Positions 7,164 to 16,897 of a stretch of 23,313 nt of DNA are shown here, piece after piece. Where the stretch lies: assembly GCA_035295665.1 (NCBI GenBank), contig DATGIQ010000375.1, forward strand, positions 1 through 23,313. The letters are read 5' to 3'. A model generated the notes under the pieces. That model searched no databases, was not told the DNA's origin, and saw only the letters and a program-made list of their open reading frames with translations. The position numbers and the translations under genes are program-made. This DNA comes from DATGIQ01 sp035295665 (GTDB lineage: Bacteria > Planctomycetota > Planctomycetia > Gemmatales > Gemmataceae). Every line of letters begins with the position of its first letter. Position 1 is the first letter of the stretch.

Positions 7164-10100
7164 CTATACGGTTTCCTTGACCCGTTGCGGTTGTCCGCTC
7201 AGCCTGCGAATCACGTAGAAGAACACCGGCGTGAGAAAGATGCCGAAGAACGTCACCCCAATCATGCCGGCAAAGACCGCTGTGCCGAGAGTGCGGCGCA
7301 TCTCGGCCCCGGCCCCCTGGGCGACCACCAGCGGCAGGACGCCGAGGATGAACGCAAAGGATGTCATGATGATCGGCCGTAACCGTACACGGGCCGCCTC
7401 CACGGCAGCATCGAATGGGGACGCCCCCTCGAGCTGCTGGTCGCGGGCAAACTCAACGATGAGGATGGCGTTCTTGCATGCCAGGCCCACCAGCACGACA
7501 AAGCCGACCTGAACGAAGATGTTCACATCCATGGCTGCCAGCGCGATGCCCGTGAGCGCGCTCAGCAAGCACATCGGCACAACCAGAATCACCGCCAGCG
7601 GCAGCGACCAGCTTTCGTACAGGCCAGCCAGCACGAAGAAAACCAGCAGGGACCCCAGCACGAATGCACTGAACGGATTCTGCCGGAGGTCGCGAAATTG
7701 CTCAAACTTGCTGGCCTGCTTCTGCAGGTAGCTCAGCTCCGTCCACTCATAGGTCATGTTGCGCGGCAGCTCTTTGTCGGACAATCGTTCCATCCTGCGG
7801 AGGACGTCGCCGGTGCTTACTCCCGGCAGAGAAGCCCCGTTGATCGGGGCCGCCGGGAACATATTGTACCGGGTGATCTGCACCGGCCCGGCGGAGTCGT
7901 GTACGTCGACCACGGCCCCCAGCGGCACCATGTCGCCGTCGGCGTTGCGGACTTTCAGCTGTTTGACGGTTTCCGCATCCGCGCGGAATGGGGCGTCGGC
8001 CTGGACGTTGACCTGCCAGGTGCGGCCAAAGCGGTTGAAGTCGTTGACATAGTAGCTGCCCAGGTACCCCTGTAGTGCATCGAAGACGTCGGTCAGCGCC
8101 ACCCCCATCGTCTTGGCCTTGGTTCGGTCGATGTCCGCGTACAGCTGAGGAGTCTGGGACCGGAAGCCGTTGAATAAACCGACGAGGCCCGGCTGCTGGT
8201 TGCCCTGGGTGGCCAGGTTGTCCGCCTGGGCTTGCAGCGCGTCGTAATTGACATCTCCGGTTGCTTCCACCATCAGCTTGAACCCGCCGGCATTACCCAG
8301 ACCGCGTACCGCCGGAGCCCCAAAGACGAGTACGCGGGCCTCCGGGACCTCGCGCTGAAGCCGTGTCCGCAGACGGTCCGCAATGGCCTCGCCGGTGAGC
8401 GACGGATCCCGCCGTTCGTGGAACGGCTTGAGAATGATGAAGATGTTGCTGTAATTCGAGCTGTTGGCGTTCAGGACGAACGAGGTCCCCGGTATGGCCA
8501 CCGTGTGCGCGACGCCCGGCGTATCGAGGGCGACCTGTTCGACTGCCCTGGTCGCCTCAATCGTTCGCTCCAGCGAGGCGGAGTCGGGTAACTGAATATT
8601 CGTCACCAGGTAGCCCTTGTCCTGAATCGGAACGAATCCACTGGGAACGCGCGTGAACCCGAAACCCGTCAGACCAATGAGTCCAAGGTAAACGAGAAGT
8701 ACGACCACACTAAGACGAAGGCACCAGCCGACAATCCGTCCGTAGACCTGGGTTGTCCGCTCGAAGATCCAGTTGAAGCCGCGGAAGAAATAATCCAGTA
8801 CGCGGTTTACGGGGCCAATCAGCAACCAACCGAGCGCCCCTCCTGCCAGCGCGCCGGGAAGGAACAAGATGCAAGAGACTCCCCATGCTTGCAAGGTGGC
8901 CCGCAAGCCGCCGGGCGCTTCGCCATCCCCTTCGCCCGCAGGCAGCCCCAGCCAGGCGCCCAGCGTCGGAGTCAGCAGCCACGCGGTCGCCAGCCCTCCG
9001 AACAGGGCAAAGCTCCACCACGGCAGAGCCTCTTTGGAGGGATGAGCCTGAACCGATCCTCTTTCATCCCTCCCCTCGCTTCCCTGATCCCTTCGCTGGA
9101 AGATCCAGGCCGCCCGCGCCGGCGTCATGGTCATCGCGTTGATGGCCGAAATGATCATCGTCACCGAGATCGTCAAGGCGAACTGGCGGAAGAACTGGCC
9201 GGTGATGCCGCCCAGGAAAGCGCTGGGCAAAAGCACCGAGCTGAGCACCAAGGTAATGGCAAAGATGGGTCCCGTGATCTCGTTCATGGCCCGGATGGTG
9301 GCTTCCCGCACGGGCAGTCCTTTGTCCAGCCAGCGTTCGATGTTCTCCAACACCACGATGGCGTCATCCACCACGATGCCGATGGCCAGCACCAACCCGA
9401 ACAGGGTCAAGTTGTTCAGGCTAAAGCCCATCAGGCCCATCACGGCGAAGGTCCCAACCAGCGACACGGCCACGTCGATCACGGGCAGGAGCAACGCTTT
9501 CCAATCTTGCAAGAACAGCAGGATGACGACGACCACCAGGATGACCGCGTCGCGGAGCGTATGGAACACCTCATTCACCGATTCGCGGATGAACGGCGTG
9601 GTGTCATAGATCATGGCGTAATGGAGGCCCTTGGGAAAGCGGGTTTCCAGCTCTCGCATCTTGGCCTTGATGCCGTCGGCCGTGTCCAGGGCATTCGAGC
9701 CGGGCAGCAGAAACACGCCAACTCCCGAAGACGGCCGGCCGTCCAGTTGCGACAGCGTGTCCTGGCTCCGGGCCCCGAGGTCGGTTCGGCTGACATCCCG
9801 AAGGTAAGTGACTTCCCCGTCTGCGCCCGTCTTGAGAATGATGTTGGCGAACTGCTCCGCCTCGACCAGTCGGCCAAGCGTGCTGAGCGTGTACTTGAAG
9901 TCCTGGCCTTTGGGAGCCGGCGGCTGGCCGATCTGTCCGGCCGCCACCTGCACGTTCTGTTCGCGCAACACGCGGATCACGTCGCCCACCCCCAAATTCC
10001 GCGCTTGCAGCTTGTCCGGGTCCAACCAAATGCGCATGCTGTAATCTTGTTGCCCGAGGATCACTACATCGCCCACGCCTTCCACCCGAGCCACCGCGTC

Positions 10101-10610
10101 CTTGAGCTGAATCGTAGCATAGTTGCTCAGGTAGAGGGCATCGTAATACGGCTGGCCAGTCGCCGGATTCTCTTCGGAATAGAGACTGATTCCGAGCAAG
10201 ATATCCGGCGACCGTTTCTTCGTAGTTACGCCGATGGCCCGGACCACATCCGGGAGCGTCGGCTCAGCAATGGCGACGCGGTTTTGCACCAGCACCTGGG
10301 CCATGTTGACATCGGTGCCCAGTGCGAACGTCACATCCAGGGTGTACGAGCCGTCGTTGTTACTCGCCGACGACATGTACAACATTCCTTCCACGCCGAC
10401 GACCTGCTGCTCGATAGGCGCGGCCACCGTGTCGGCCACCACCTGGGCGTTGGCCCCCGGGTAGTTGGCCGACACCCGCACCGTCGGCGGCGTGATGTCC
10501 GGATACTCGGCGACAGGCAAGAAGCCCGCTGCAATGGTCCCGAGCAGGATGATTACAATGGAAATCACCCACGCCAAGACTGGTCGGTCGATGAAGAAAC
10601 GTGCCAGCAT
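7164..10610 (-). CDS. RND multidrug efflux permease (HAE1/AcrB family) with an extra membrane hairpin
   Basis: Inner-membrane proton-driven pump of the AcrB/MexB type. The N-terminus MLARFFIDRPVLAWVI, the porter-domain features, TM4 GIVVDD (Asp415, Asp416) and TM10 with Lys1046 in GLACKNAIL are the proton-relay residues of functional RND pumps, so it is probably active. Length is 1148 residues against about 1030-1050 usual. The surplus is an insertion at about residues 505-600 (bases 8811-9098), at the junction of the two halves after TM6: a charged Arg/Glu/Gly segment, a predicted helix (about 531-548), a Gly/Glu loop and a second helix (about 573-598). The ATG has a GGAGA site 8 bases upstream and starts 12 bases after the SDR gene. 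The adaptor is two genes upstream; no outer-membrane channel is encoded here. Substrate is unknown. Confidence 0.93.
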   Translation of the reverse strand: MLARFFIDRPVLAWVISIVIILLGTIAAGFLPVAEYPDITPPTVRVSANYPGANAQVVADTVAAPIEQQVVGVEGMLYMSSASNNDGSYTLDVTFALGTDVNMAQVLVQNRVAIAEPTLPDVVRAIGVTTKKRSPDILLGISLYSEENPATGQPYYDALYLSNYATIQLKDAVARVEGVGDVVILGQQDYSMRIWLDPDKLQARNLGVGDVIRVLREQNVQVAAGQIGQPPAPKGQDFKYTLSTLGRLVEAEQFANIILKTGADGEVTYLRDVSRTDLGARSQDTLSQLDGRPSSGVGVFLLPGSNALDTADGIKAKMRELETRFPKGLHYAMIYDTTPFIRESVNEVFHTLRDAVILVVVVILLFLQDWKALLLPVIDVAVSLVGTFAVMGLMGFSLNNLTLFGLVLAIGIVVDDAIVVLENIERWLDKGLPVREATIRAMNEITGPIFAITLVLSSVLLPSAFLGGITGQFFRQFALTISVTMIISAINAMTMTPARAAWIFQRRDQGSEGRDERGSVQAHPSKEALPWWSFALFGGLATAWLLTPTLGAWLGLPAGEGDGEAPGGLRATLQAWGVSCILFLPGALAGGALGWLLIGPVNRVLDYFFRGFNWIFERTTQVYGRIVGWCLRLSVVVLLVYLGLIGLTGFGFTRVPSGFVPIQDKGYLVTNIQLPDSASLERTIEATRAVEQVALDTPGVAHTVAIPGTSFVLNANSSNYSNIFIILKPFHERRDPSLTGEAIADRLRTRLQREVPEARVLVFGAPAVRGLGNAGGFKLMVEATGDVNYDALQAQADNLATQGNQQPGLVGLFNGFRSQTPQLYADIDRTKAKTMGVALTDVFDALQGYLGSYYVNDFNRFGRTWQVNVQADAPFRADAETVKQLKVRNADGDMVPLGAVVDVHDSAGPVQITRYNMFPAAPINGASLPGVSTGDVLRRMERLSDKELPRNMTYEWTELSYLQKQASKFEQFRDLRQNPFSAFVLGSLLVFFVLAGLYESWSLPLAVILVVPMCLLSALTGIALAAMDVNIFVQVGFVVLVGLACKNAILIVEFARDQQLEGASPFDAAVEAARVRLRPIIMTSFAFILGVLPLVVAQGAGAEMRRTLGTAVFAGMIGVTFFGIFLTPVFFYVIRRLSGQPQRVKETV

Positions 10611-10622
10611 GATTGTCTCCGG

Positions 10623-11375
10623 TTAGCGGTAACCGCCCGAAATGTACAGCGTCTCGCCGGTGATCCAGCGCGAATCCTCCGATGCCAGAAAGACCGCGGC
10701 CGGCCCAATATCCCCGGGCTGGCCGATCCGCCCGAGGGGCGTTTGCGCCTCAACCTGTTTACGCAAATCACCGGTCGATAACCCGGCCGCGTGGACCCCT
10801 TCGGTCTCCACCATGCCGGGATTGATGGCGTTGACGCGGATATGGCGCGGTCCCAACTCCGCGGCAAGCGAGCGGGTCACCGCATCGACGGCGGCCTTGG
10901 TCGCGCTGTAGACGGAAGCCGCCGGCAGAGCCGACGTAGCGGCCACCGAGCTCATGTTGACGATGCTGCCGCCGGCGGAGCTGAAGTGCTTGACGGCCTC
11001 CTGTGTTACAAGAATCAGGCCGAGAACATTGAGGTCGAACATCTTGTGAAAGTGTTCGGGAGTCACAGCCTCCAGTGGCACAAATTCATAAAGGCCGGCG
11101 TTATTGACGAGGACATCGAGCCGCCCGAATGCTTCCTTCGTCTGGGCGAAGAGACGTTTGATGTCCGCGGGCTTGGAGACGTCCGCTTGCACGGCGACGG
11201 CTTTGCCGCCCCTGGTCGTGATCTCGGTAACGACTTGGTCCGCTCCGCGCTTGCTGGAGGCGTAGTTGACAACCACTGCCGCTCCCTCGTCTGCCAAGTG
11301 CTTCGCAATGGAAGCCCCAATCCCCTTGGATGCACCGGTAACAACGGCGACTTTACCCGTGAGTCGTTTCGACAT
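10623..11375 (-). CDS. Short-chain dehydrogenase/reductase (FabG-like)
   Basis: Classical 250-residue SDR. It shows the cofactor loop TGASKGIG (13-20), NNAG (91-94), catalytic Ser142/143 region NMSSVAA, Tyr156 and Lys160 in YSATK, and the terminal GETLYISGGYR that closes the family fold. The sequence NYASSKRG after the second beta strand lacks the acidic residue typical of NAD-specific enzymes, suggesting NADP(H). Reaction: reversible oxidation of a hydroxyl to a carbonyl, substrate unknown; it could equally be a 3-oxoacyl-ACP reductase-like or glucose-dehydrogenase-like enzyme. The start has a good AGGAG site. Its position is unusual: it sits between the adaptor (44 bases upstream) and the RND pump (12 bases downstream), so it should be co-transcribed with the efflux system. 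A small dyad (CAAAC/GTTTG, 11389-11403) lies just before it. Confidence 0.92.
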   Translation of the reverse strand: MSKRLTGKVAVVTGASKGIGASIAKHLADEGAAVVVNYASSKRGADQVVTEITTRGGKAVAVQADVSKPADIKRLFAQTKEAFGRLDVLVNNAGLYEFVPLEAVTPEHFHKMFDLNVLGLILVTQEAVKHFSSAGGSIVNMSSVAATSALPAASVYSATKAAVDAVTRSLAAELGPRHIRVNAINPGMVETEGVHAAGLSTGDLRKQVEAQTPLGRIGQPGDIGPAAVFLASEDSRWITGETLYISGGYR

Positions 11376-11419
11376 TGCTTTGCTCCTGCAAACAATTGGT
11401 TTGGATAACTGCCGGATTA

Positions 11420-12610
11420 CTAACTTCCCGCCTTCGGTTTGTCCGTTTGAACTGGGGACCTCGAGTTCCCCTTCGGCATCTCCACCACGGTTGGTTCCAC
11501 GATGGCGCCTGGCCGCACCTGCTGTAGGCCCTTGACGATCACGCGCTCACCGGGTTTGAGGCCATCGGTAATCTCGCGCAAGCCGTCGTGAAGCGCTCCG
11601 AGGCGAACCGGGCGCGTATCCACCTTATTGTCCTTGTCCACGACATAGACAACCTTTTGCCCCTGATCGGTGTCGAGAGCACGGTCGGAGACGAGCACGG
11701 CTCGGTGGGGAAAGCCGATGGGCACACGGACACGGGCGAAATATCCGGTGGTGAGCATCTCGTCCTTGTTAGGGAACACCCCCCGCAAACGCAGGGTGCC
11801 GGTCTTGGGATTGACCTGATTATCCACGAAATTGACAGTCCCTTGGTGGGGAAATCTCGCTTCATTGGCCAGGCCAAGCCAGACGGGCAACTCACTGTCG
11901 CGGGCCGATTGGGCCTTGCCGTCGTGGATCATTTGGCGGACGCGCTGCACCGAGTGCTCGTCCACGTCGAAGTAAGCGTACATCGGGTCCACCGAGACGA
12001 TCGTGGTGAGCAGTGTGCCGCCGCCCTGGTCTCCCGACTGGATCAAGTTGCCCACCGTAACGTTGTAGCGGCTGACGCGCCCGCTGACCGGGGCGATGAC
12101 CCTGGTGTATTCCAGGTCCAGCTCACGTGATGCGACGATGGCCTTGTCGGCCGCAATGTTCGCTTTATCGACGCCCCGGGCCGCGGCCGTCTTTTCCAGG
12201 TCCGACTGGGCAACCGCCCCCGTGCGAACCAGCTTGAGATTCCTTTGGTACTCGGCTTCGTCATACGCCAGCTGTGCCTCATCCTGGGCGACCTTGGCCT
12301 TGGCCTGGGCCAAGAGCGCCTCATATGGCCGGGGATCGAGCTCAAAGAGGACATCCCCCTTCTTGACGAGCACCCCTTCCTTGAAGTTGACCTTGGCCAG
12401 ATACCCCCAGACATGTGCGCGCACCTCGACGGAGTCCACCGCAGCCGTTCGGGCGGTGAAGTCTGCGTAGTCCGTGATGTCCCGCTCGACAAGATAACTG
12501 ACTGTGACCGGGATCGGAGCGGTCGCCGGTGTTTCGTCGGAACGCTGCACGCAGCCTGCCAGACAAAGACATAATCCAAGGACCAGCAAACGCACGGAGG
12601 AAAAATGCAT
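11420..12610 (-). CDS. RND efflux periplasmic adaptor lipoprotein (AcrA/MexE type)
   Basis: Membrane-fusion protein linking the inner-membrane RND pump to an outer-membrane channel. Starting at 12610 gives a lipoprotein signal peptide MHFSSVRLLVLGLCLCLAGC with lipid-acceptor Cys20; an upstream in-frame ATG at 12664 would add 18 charged residues ahead of it and is less likely. The 396-residue protein then shows a barrel-sandwich half motif (VEVRAHVWGYLAKVNFKEGVLV around 61-82), an alpha-helical hairpin rich in Ala, Lys and Gln (about 100-165), the second lipoyl half (VIAPVSGRV, 171-179), and a beta-barrel with NPKTGTLRLRGVFPN. It ends with a Pro/Lys-rich tail. STAS gene upstream and SDR downstream are on the same strand. 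Family assignment is firm; the pump partner is inferred from position. Confidence 0.93.
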   Translation of the reverse strand: MHFSSVRLLVLGLCLCLAGCVQRSDETPATAPIPVTVSYLVERDITDYADFTARTAAVDSVEVRAHVWGYLAKVNFKEGVLVKKGDVLFELDPRPYEALLAQAKAKVAQDEAQLAYDEAEYQRNLKLVRTGAVAQSDLEKTAAARGVDKANIAADKAIVASRELDLEYTRVIAPVSGRVSRYNVTVGNLIQSGDQGGGTLLTTIVSVDPMYAYFDVDEHSVQRVRQMIHDGKAQSARDSELPVWLGLANEARFPHQGTVNFVDNQVNPKTGTLRLRGVFPNKDEMLTTGYFARVRVPIGFPHRAVLVSDRALDTDQGQKVVYVVDKDNKVDTRPVRLGALHDGLREITDGLKPGERVIVKGLQQVRPGAIVEPTVVEMPKGNSRSPVQTDKPKAGS

Positions 12611-12680
12611 CGGTTTCACTCGCTTTCCATGAGGGCGGGTCGGGGTTCGTGTCTGTCCATTCACTCGGCGTGGCGGCTCA

Positions 12681-12971
12681 TCAATCGCGGCCAGGAAGCG
12701 GTAAGCGCGTGACCTCCGCGATGATGGCTTTCATCGCGCAGCCGGCGACCATAAACTCGGCCCCCTGGGCATGCAGGGCGGCCAGGAATTCTTTGCCCGC
12801 GGCGTCGAGAAACGTAACAGCCCTCAGATCCACGCGAACGATCGGCGGACGCCGGCCAGCCATCATCTTCTGCCAGCAAGCTTCCAGCTCCTGCACCCAA
12901 GGCCCCGCCAGCTTCCCTTCGAGCTGGAACGTAAGGCACGCCGGGCTATCGTGAATCGTAATCCGCAGCAT
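12681..12971 (-). CDS. Stand-alone STAS-domain protein lacking the phosphorylatable Ser
   Basis: A 96-residue single-domain protein. The pattern LTFQLEGKLAG, then VRVDLRAVTFLDAAGKEFLAAL and a FMVAGC strand fits the STAS fold of anti-sigma antagonists such as SpoIIAA. In SpoIIAA the segment is FMDSSG with the second Ser phosphorylated; here it reads FLDAAG, so both serines are Ala (57, 58) and kinase control of that type is unlikely. The ATG at 12971 has an AGGGA ribosome site 8 bases upstream; a longer frame to 13055 exists but would begin upstream of the predicted transcription start. It is the first gene behind the sigma54 promoter and leads the efflux operon. Role unknown: it may bind the activator or a lipid-like ligand. 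STAS fold fairly sure, function not. Confidence 0.72.
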   Translation of the reverse strand: MLRITIHDSPACLTFQLEGKLAGPWVQELEACWQKMMAGRRPPIVRVDLRAVTFLDAAGKEFLAALHAQGAEFMVAGCAMKAIIAEVTRLPLPGRD

Positions 12972-13056
12972 GGTTCGTTCCCTGGTGGTCCACTCTCGCG
13001 TAGGATTCGGTAGACTCGTTCTTATCCGGAAGCACTTGGCTTCGCACTTCCTCAAA

Positions 13057-13071
13057 GCAAGGCTCGGGCCA
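13057..13071 (-). promoter_or_regulatory. Sigma54 (-24/-12) promoter of the STAS-efflux operon
   Basis: On the - strand the sequence is TGGCCCGAGCCTTGC, matching the sigma54 consensus TGGCAC-N5-TTGC except A to C at one position, with exact spacing of the invariant GG and GC. Transcription would start near 13045, about 75 bases before the STAS start codon. The adjacent upstream gene encodes a GAFTGA-containing sigma54 activator, which strengthens the assignment. Confidence 0.7.
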
Positions 13072-13162
13072 AAGACCCAAAACCTGTCCGGTCTTTTCGT
13101 AAGCTGATGGTTCGCAACGATTTGGCAGGCGGCTCTGGCCAGGCACGTTCCTGCGGCGGGGA

Positions 13163-13214
13163 AAGTGCCGAGGAAAGAAGTGCCGATAGATCGGCAGATG
13201 CCGATGGAGCGGCA

Positions 13215-13230
<16 letters not shown>
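13163..13230 (-). promoter_or_regulatory. Enhancer-like array of TGCCGA repeats and palindromes (candidate activator binding sites)
   Basis: The segment holds a direct repeat AAGTGCCGA at 13163-13171 and 13178-13186, then three inverted repeats: TGCCGATAGATCGGCA (13181-13196, perfect 7-bp arms), ATGCCGATGGAGCGGCAT (13198-13215, 6-bp arms) and ATCACGAGGGACGTGAT (13214-13230, 6-bp arms). The last two overlap the end of the activator gene. The array lies about 120-185 bases upstream of the predicted sigma54 start, the usual place for activator sites. The hairpins might also terminate the activator transcript. Confidence 0.55.
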
Positions 13231-14798
<1,568 letters not shown>

Positions 14799-14826
14799 GA
14801 CTGGTCGCTCAATCCCGTGAGCGGGA

Positions 14827-14856
14827 AGGCCGGAAAGAAGCAATCTTGCCCGGCCT
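14827..14856 (-). terminator. Hairpin between the Uma2-like gene and the activator gene
   Basis: A perfect 7-bp inverted repeat AGGCCGG/CCGGCCT encloses a smaller GCAA/TTGC dyad. It lies 41 bases after the Uma2-like stop and before the activator start, so it is a plausible end of the glutamate synthase transcript. No U-tract follows. Confidence 0.45.
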
Positions 14857-14896
14857 CTCCTGCCACGCAGCCATTCGAAACCGCTTGATGCAACGT

Positions 14897-15310
14897 CTAT
14901 TGCCGTCCGCCGCGAGGCCCAGGTAGTACGTTTTCCTGGTCCGCGCTCATCAGGGCACTAAGATTTCCGTCCGCGGGCAGGGACTCTTGGCACACTTCGA
15001 TCTGGTTTTCCTCTCGATTCACGATCCAGTACTGCCCAATGCCGGCTTGTGCATAGGCGCGCTGCTTCGTGGAGCGATCGAAGCGTAAGGAGTTGTGCGC
15101 CACCTCAATGGCTGCGATCACATCGGCTGAGGTTGGATGGCGATCTGCGGGCACTACGATCCTGCCGACCAGGAGGCCATCGATCCATTCCAGCACCGCC
15201 CCTTCGGGCAAGATGCCCAGGCGGATCATTGAGTGGTATTGTTCGACCGTTATCGGTACGAAGGGCGGTGCCTCACCCACGGCAATCTGTTCCAGCAAGG
15301 TAACGACCAT
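14897..15310 (-). CDS. Shortened Uma2-family (DUF820) protein, probable remnant
   Basis: The 137-residue product has recognisable Uma2 pieces: ITVEQYHSMIRLGIL, EWIDGLLV, then DRHPTSADVIAAIEV, the segment KQRAYAQAGIGQYWIVN and EVCQ. Uma2 proteins normally have about 185-200 residues, with roughly 60-70 residues between the EWIDG strand and the DRHP segment that include the conserved PD of the nuclease-like core. Here these parts are joined directly (GRIVVPADRHP), and the C-terminal strand region is also cut short. The Glu and Lys of the core remain but the PD acid is missing, so nuclease activity is unlikely. The start ATG has a GAGGA 11 bases upstream. It lies 55 bases after gltD on the same strand. 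No frameshift is visible, so it is an in-frame deletion; whether the product is made is unknown. Confidence 0.65.
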   Translation of the reverse strand: MVVTLLEQIAVGEAPPFVPITVEQYHSMIRLGILPEGAVLEWIDGLLVGRIVVPADRHPTSADVIAAIEVAHNSLRFDRSTKQRAYAQAGIGQYWIVNREENQIEVCQESLPADGNLSALMSADQENVLPGPRGGRQ

Positions 15311-15365
15311 CCCGGTTTACGTCCTCATGCCATGTTCTTCCGCCTTGCGCCTTTTCCCGTGTACC

Positions 15366-16853
15366 TCAAGGCAATGCTGTCTCCCCCATCAAGTAGCGAT
15401 CACATTCCCGCGCCGCTCCGCGCCCCTCGTTGATCGCCCACACCACCAAACTCTGCCCCCGTCGCATATCCCCCGCCGCAAAAATGCCGGGCACGCTGGT
15501 CGCAAACTTGCCGTGCTCTGCCTTGGCGTTCGTGCGTGGATCTTTCTCGACGCCGAGTTGATCGATCAACTGGTTCTCCGGTCCGCTGAAGCCCAACGCC
15601 AGCAAGACCAGCTGAGCCGGAAGCACCCGCTCCGTACCCGGAATACTCTTCGGCACCGATCGGCCATTGTCCTTGACCCATTCCACCTGAATGGTGTGGA
15701 TCGCTTGGACATGTCCGTTGTCGTCGCCTACGAACTTGGTCGTCTGGATGGCGTACTTCCGTGGGTCCTCTCCCCAAAGGGCTTTGGCTTCCTCCTGGCC
15801 ATAATCGAGGCGATACACCTTGGGCCACTGCGGCCAGGGATTGTCCGGAGCGCGGCTCGGTGGCGGCATCGGGACAATTTCCAGCTGCCAAAGGCTCTTG
15901 CAGCCATGACGCAGAGAAGTGCCTACGCAGTCCGTTCCCGTGTCGCCGCCGCCGATCACGATCACATCCTTGTCCTTGGCCGAGATGTACTGTCCATCCG
16001 CGTGTTGGGCGTCCAGCAAGCTCTTCGTATTGGCGTGCAAAAACTCCATGGCAAAATGAATGCCCTTGAGGTTGCGGCCTTCAGTCTTGGCAAAGAAGTC
16101 GTTGGGCCGGGTGGCACCGCCGCACAATACCACAGCATCGAATTCCTTGCGGAGCTTCTCGGCCGGATAATCTTTGCCGACCTCGCAGTTCGTGATAAAG
16201 GCGACCCCTTCGGCCGCCATCAAATCGACGCGGCGCTGGACCACACGCTTGTCGAGCTTCATGTTGGGTATGCCGTACATGAGCAAGCCGCCGATTCGAT
16301 CGGCACGCTCAAAAACGGTGACCTGGTGCCCGGCCCGATTGAGCTGGGCAGCGCAGGCCAGGCCGGCAGGTCCAGAGCCGACAACCGCGATCTTTTTGCC
16401 GGTGCGTTGAGCGGGCGGCTCCGGAACGACCCAGCCCTCGTCAAATGCCTTATCGATGATGGCACATTCGATGCTCTTGATCGTGACGGCCGGCTCGATG
16501 ATGCCCAGCACACACGAGCCCTCACAGGGAGCCGGGCATACCCTGCCGGTGAACTCGGGAAAGTTGTTGGTCTTGTGCAGCCGTTCGAGGGCTTCTTTCC
16601 ACAGACCGCGGTAAACCAGGTCGTTCCACTCGGGGATCAAGTTGTTGATCGGACAGCCGCTCGCCATCCCTTCAATCAGGGCGCCGGTGTGGCAGAACGG
16701 CACGCCGCAATCCATGCAGCGGGCGCCCTGAGTGCGCAGCTTTTCTTCTTCACTGTGTTCGTGAAACTCCAACCAATCCCGAATGCGCTCGGCCGGCGGC
16801 CGGGCCAGCGGCAGCTCACGCCGAAATTCCAAGAAGCCGGTGGCCTTACCCAT
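15366..16853 (-). CDS. gltD: Glutamate synthase (NADPH) small subunit
   Basis: Electron-input subunit of glutamate synthase: takes electrons from NAD(P)H via FAD and iron-sulfur clusters and passes them to GltB for reductive transfer of the glutamine amide to 2-oxoglutarate. The 495-residue length is normal. The N-terminal ferredoxin-like domain has cysteines at 46, 49, 54 and 67 (CMDCGVPFC ... GCPINN) and 106, 110, 114 (CPAPCEGSC) for two 4Fe-4S clusters. The FAD site is VGSGPAGLACA (from 158), the NADPH site GGGDTGTDC (301-309), and the closing FAD segment is GIFAAGDMRRGQSLVVWAI. The ATG has an AGGGG site upstream. A 47-residue ORF and gltB lie upstream on the same strand, so all are probably one operon. 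Assignment is secure. Confidence 0.97.
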   Translation of the reverse strand: MGKATGFLEFRRELPLARPPAERIRDWLEFHEHSEEEKLRTQGARCMDCGVPFCHTGALIEGMASGCPINNLIPEWNDLVYRGLWKEALERLHKTNNFPEFTGRVCPAPCEGSCVLGIIEPAVTIKSIECAIIDKAFDEGWVVPEPPAQRTGKKIAVVGSGPAGLACAAQLNRAGHQVTVFERADRIGGLLMYGIPNMKLDKRVVQRRVDLMAAEGVAFITNCEVGKDYPAEKLRKEFDAVVLCGGATRPNDFFAKTEGRNLKGIHFAMEFLHANTKSLLDAQHADGQYISAKDKDVIVIGGGDTGTDCVGTSLRHGCKSLWQLEIVPMPPPSRAPDNPWPQWPKVYRLDYGQEEAKALWGEDPRKYAIQTTKFVGDDNGHVQAIHTIQVEWVKDNGRSVPKSIPGTERVLPAQLVLLALGFSGPENQLIDQLGVEKDPRTNAKAEHGKFATSVPGIFAAGDMRRGQSLVVWAINEGRGAARECDRYLMGETALP

Positions 16854-16897
16854 AGTGCACCCCTGTGTCTCGATTCATCCTCTTCCCTCATTTCCAA

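Noticed and set aside
7164..7382. Possible frameshift or truncation at the RND C-terminus
   Set aside because: The frame is continuous through the last TM segment FFGIFLTPVFFYVI and ends in a normal basic tail.
8889..10781. 630-codon + strand frame opposite the RND pump gene
   Set aside because: It is antisense to a pump with full family conservation; the translation is rich in His, Gln, Arg and Pro without any domain. It is an effect of GC-biased codon use.
12611..12664. Longer start for the adaptor protein
   Set aside because: It would put 18 charged residues ahead of an intact lipoprotein signal peptide with an LAGC lipobox.
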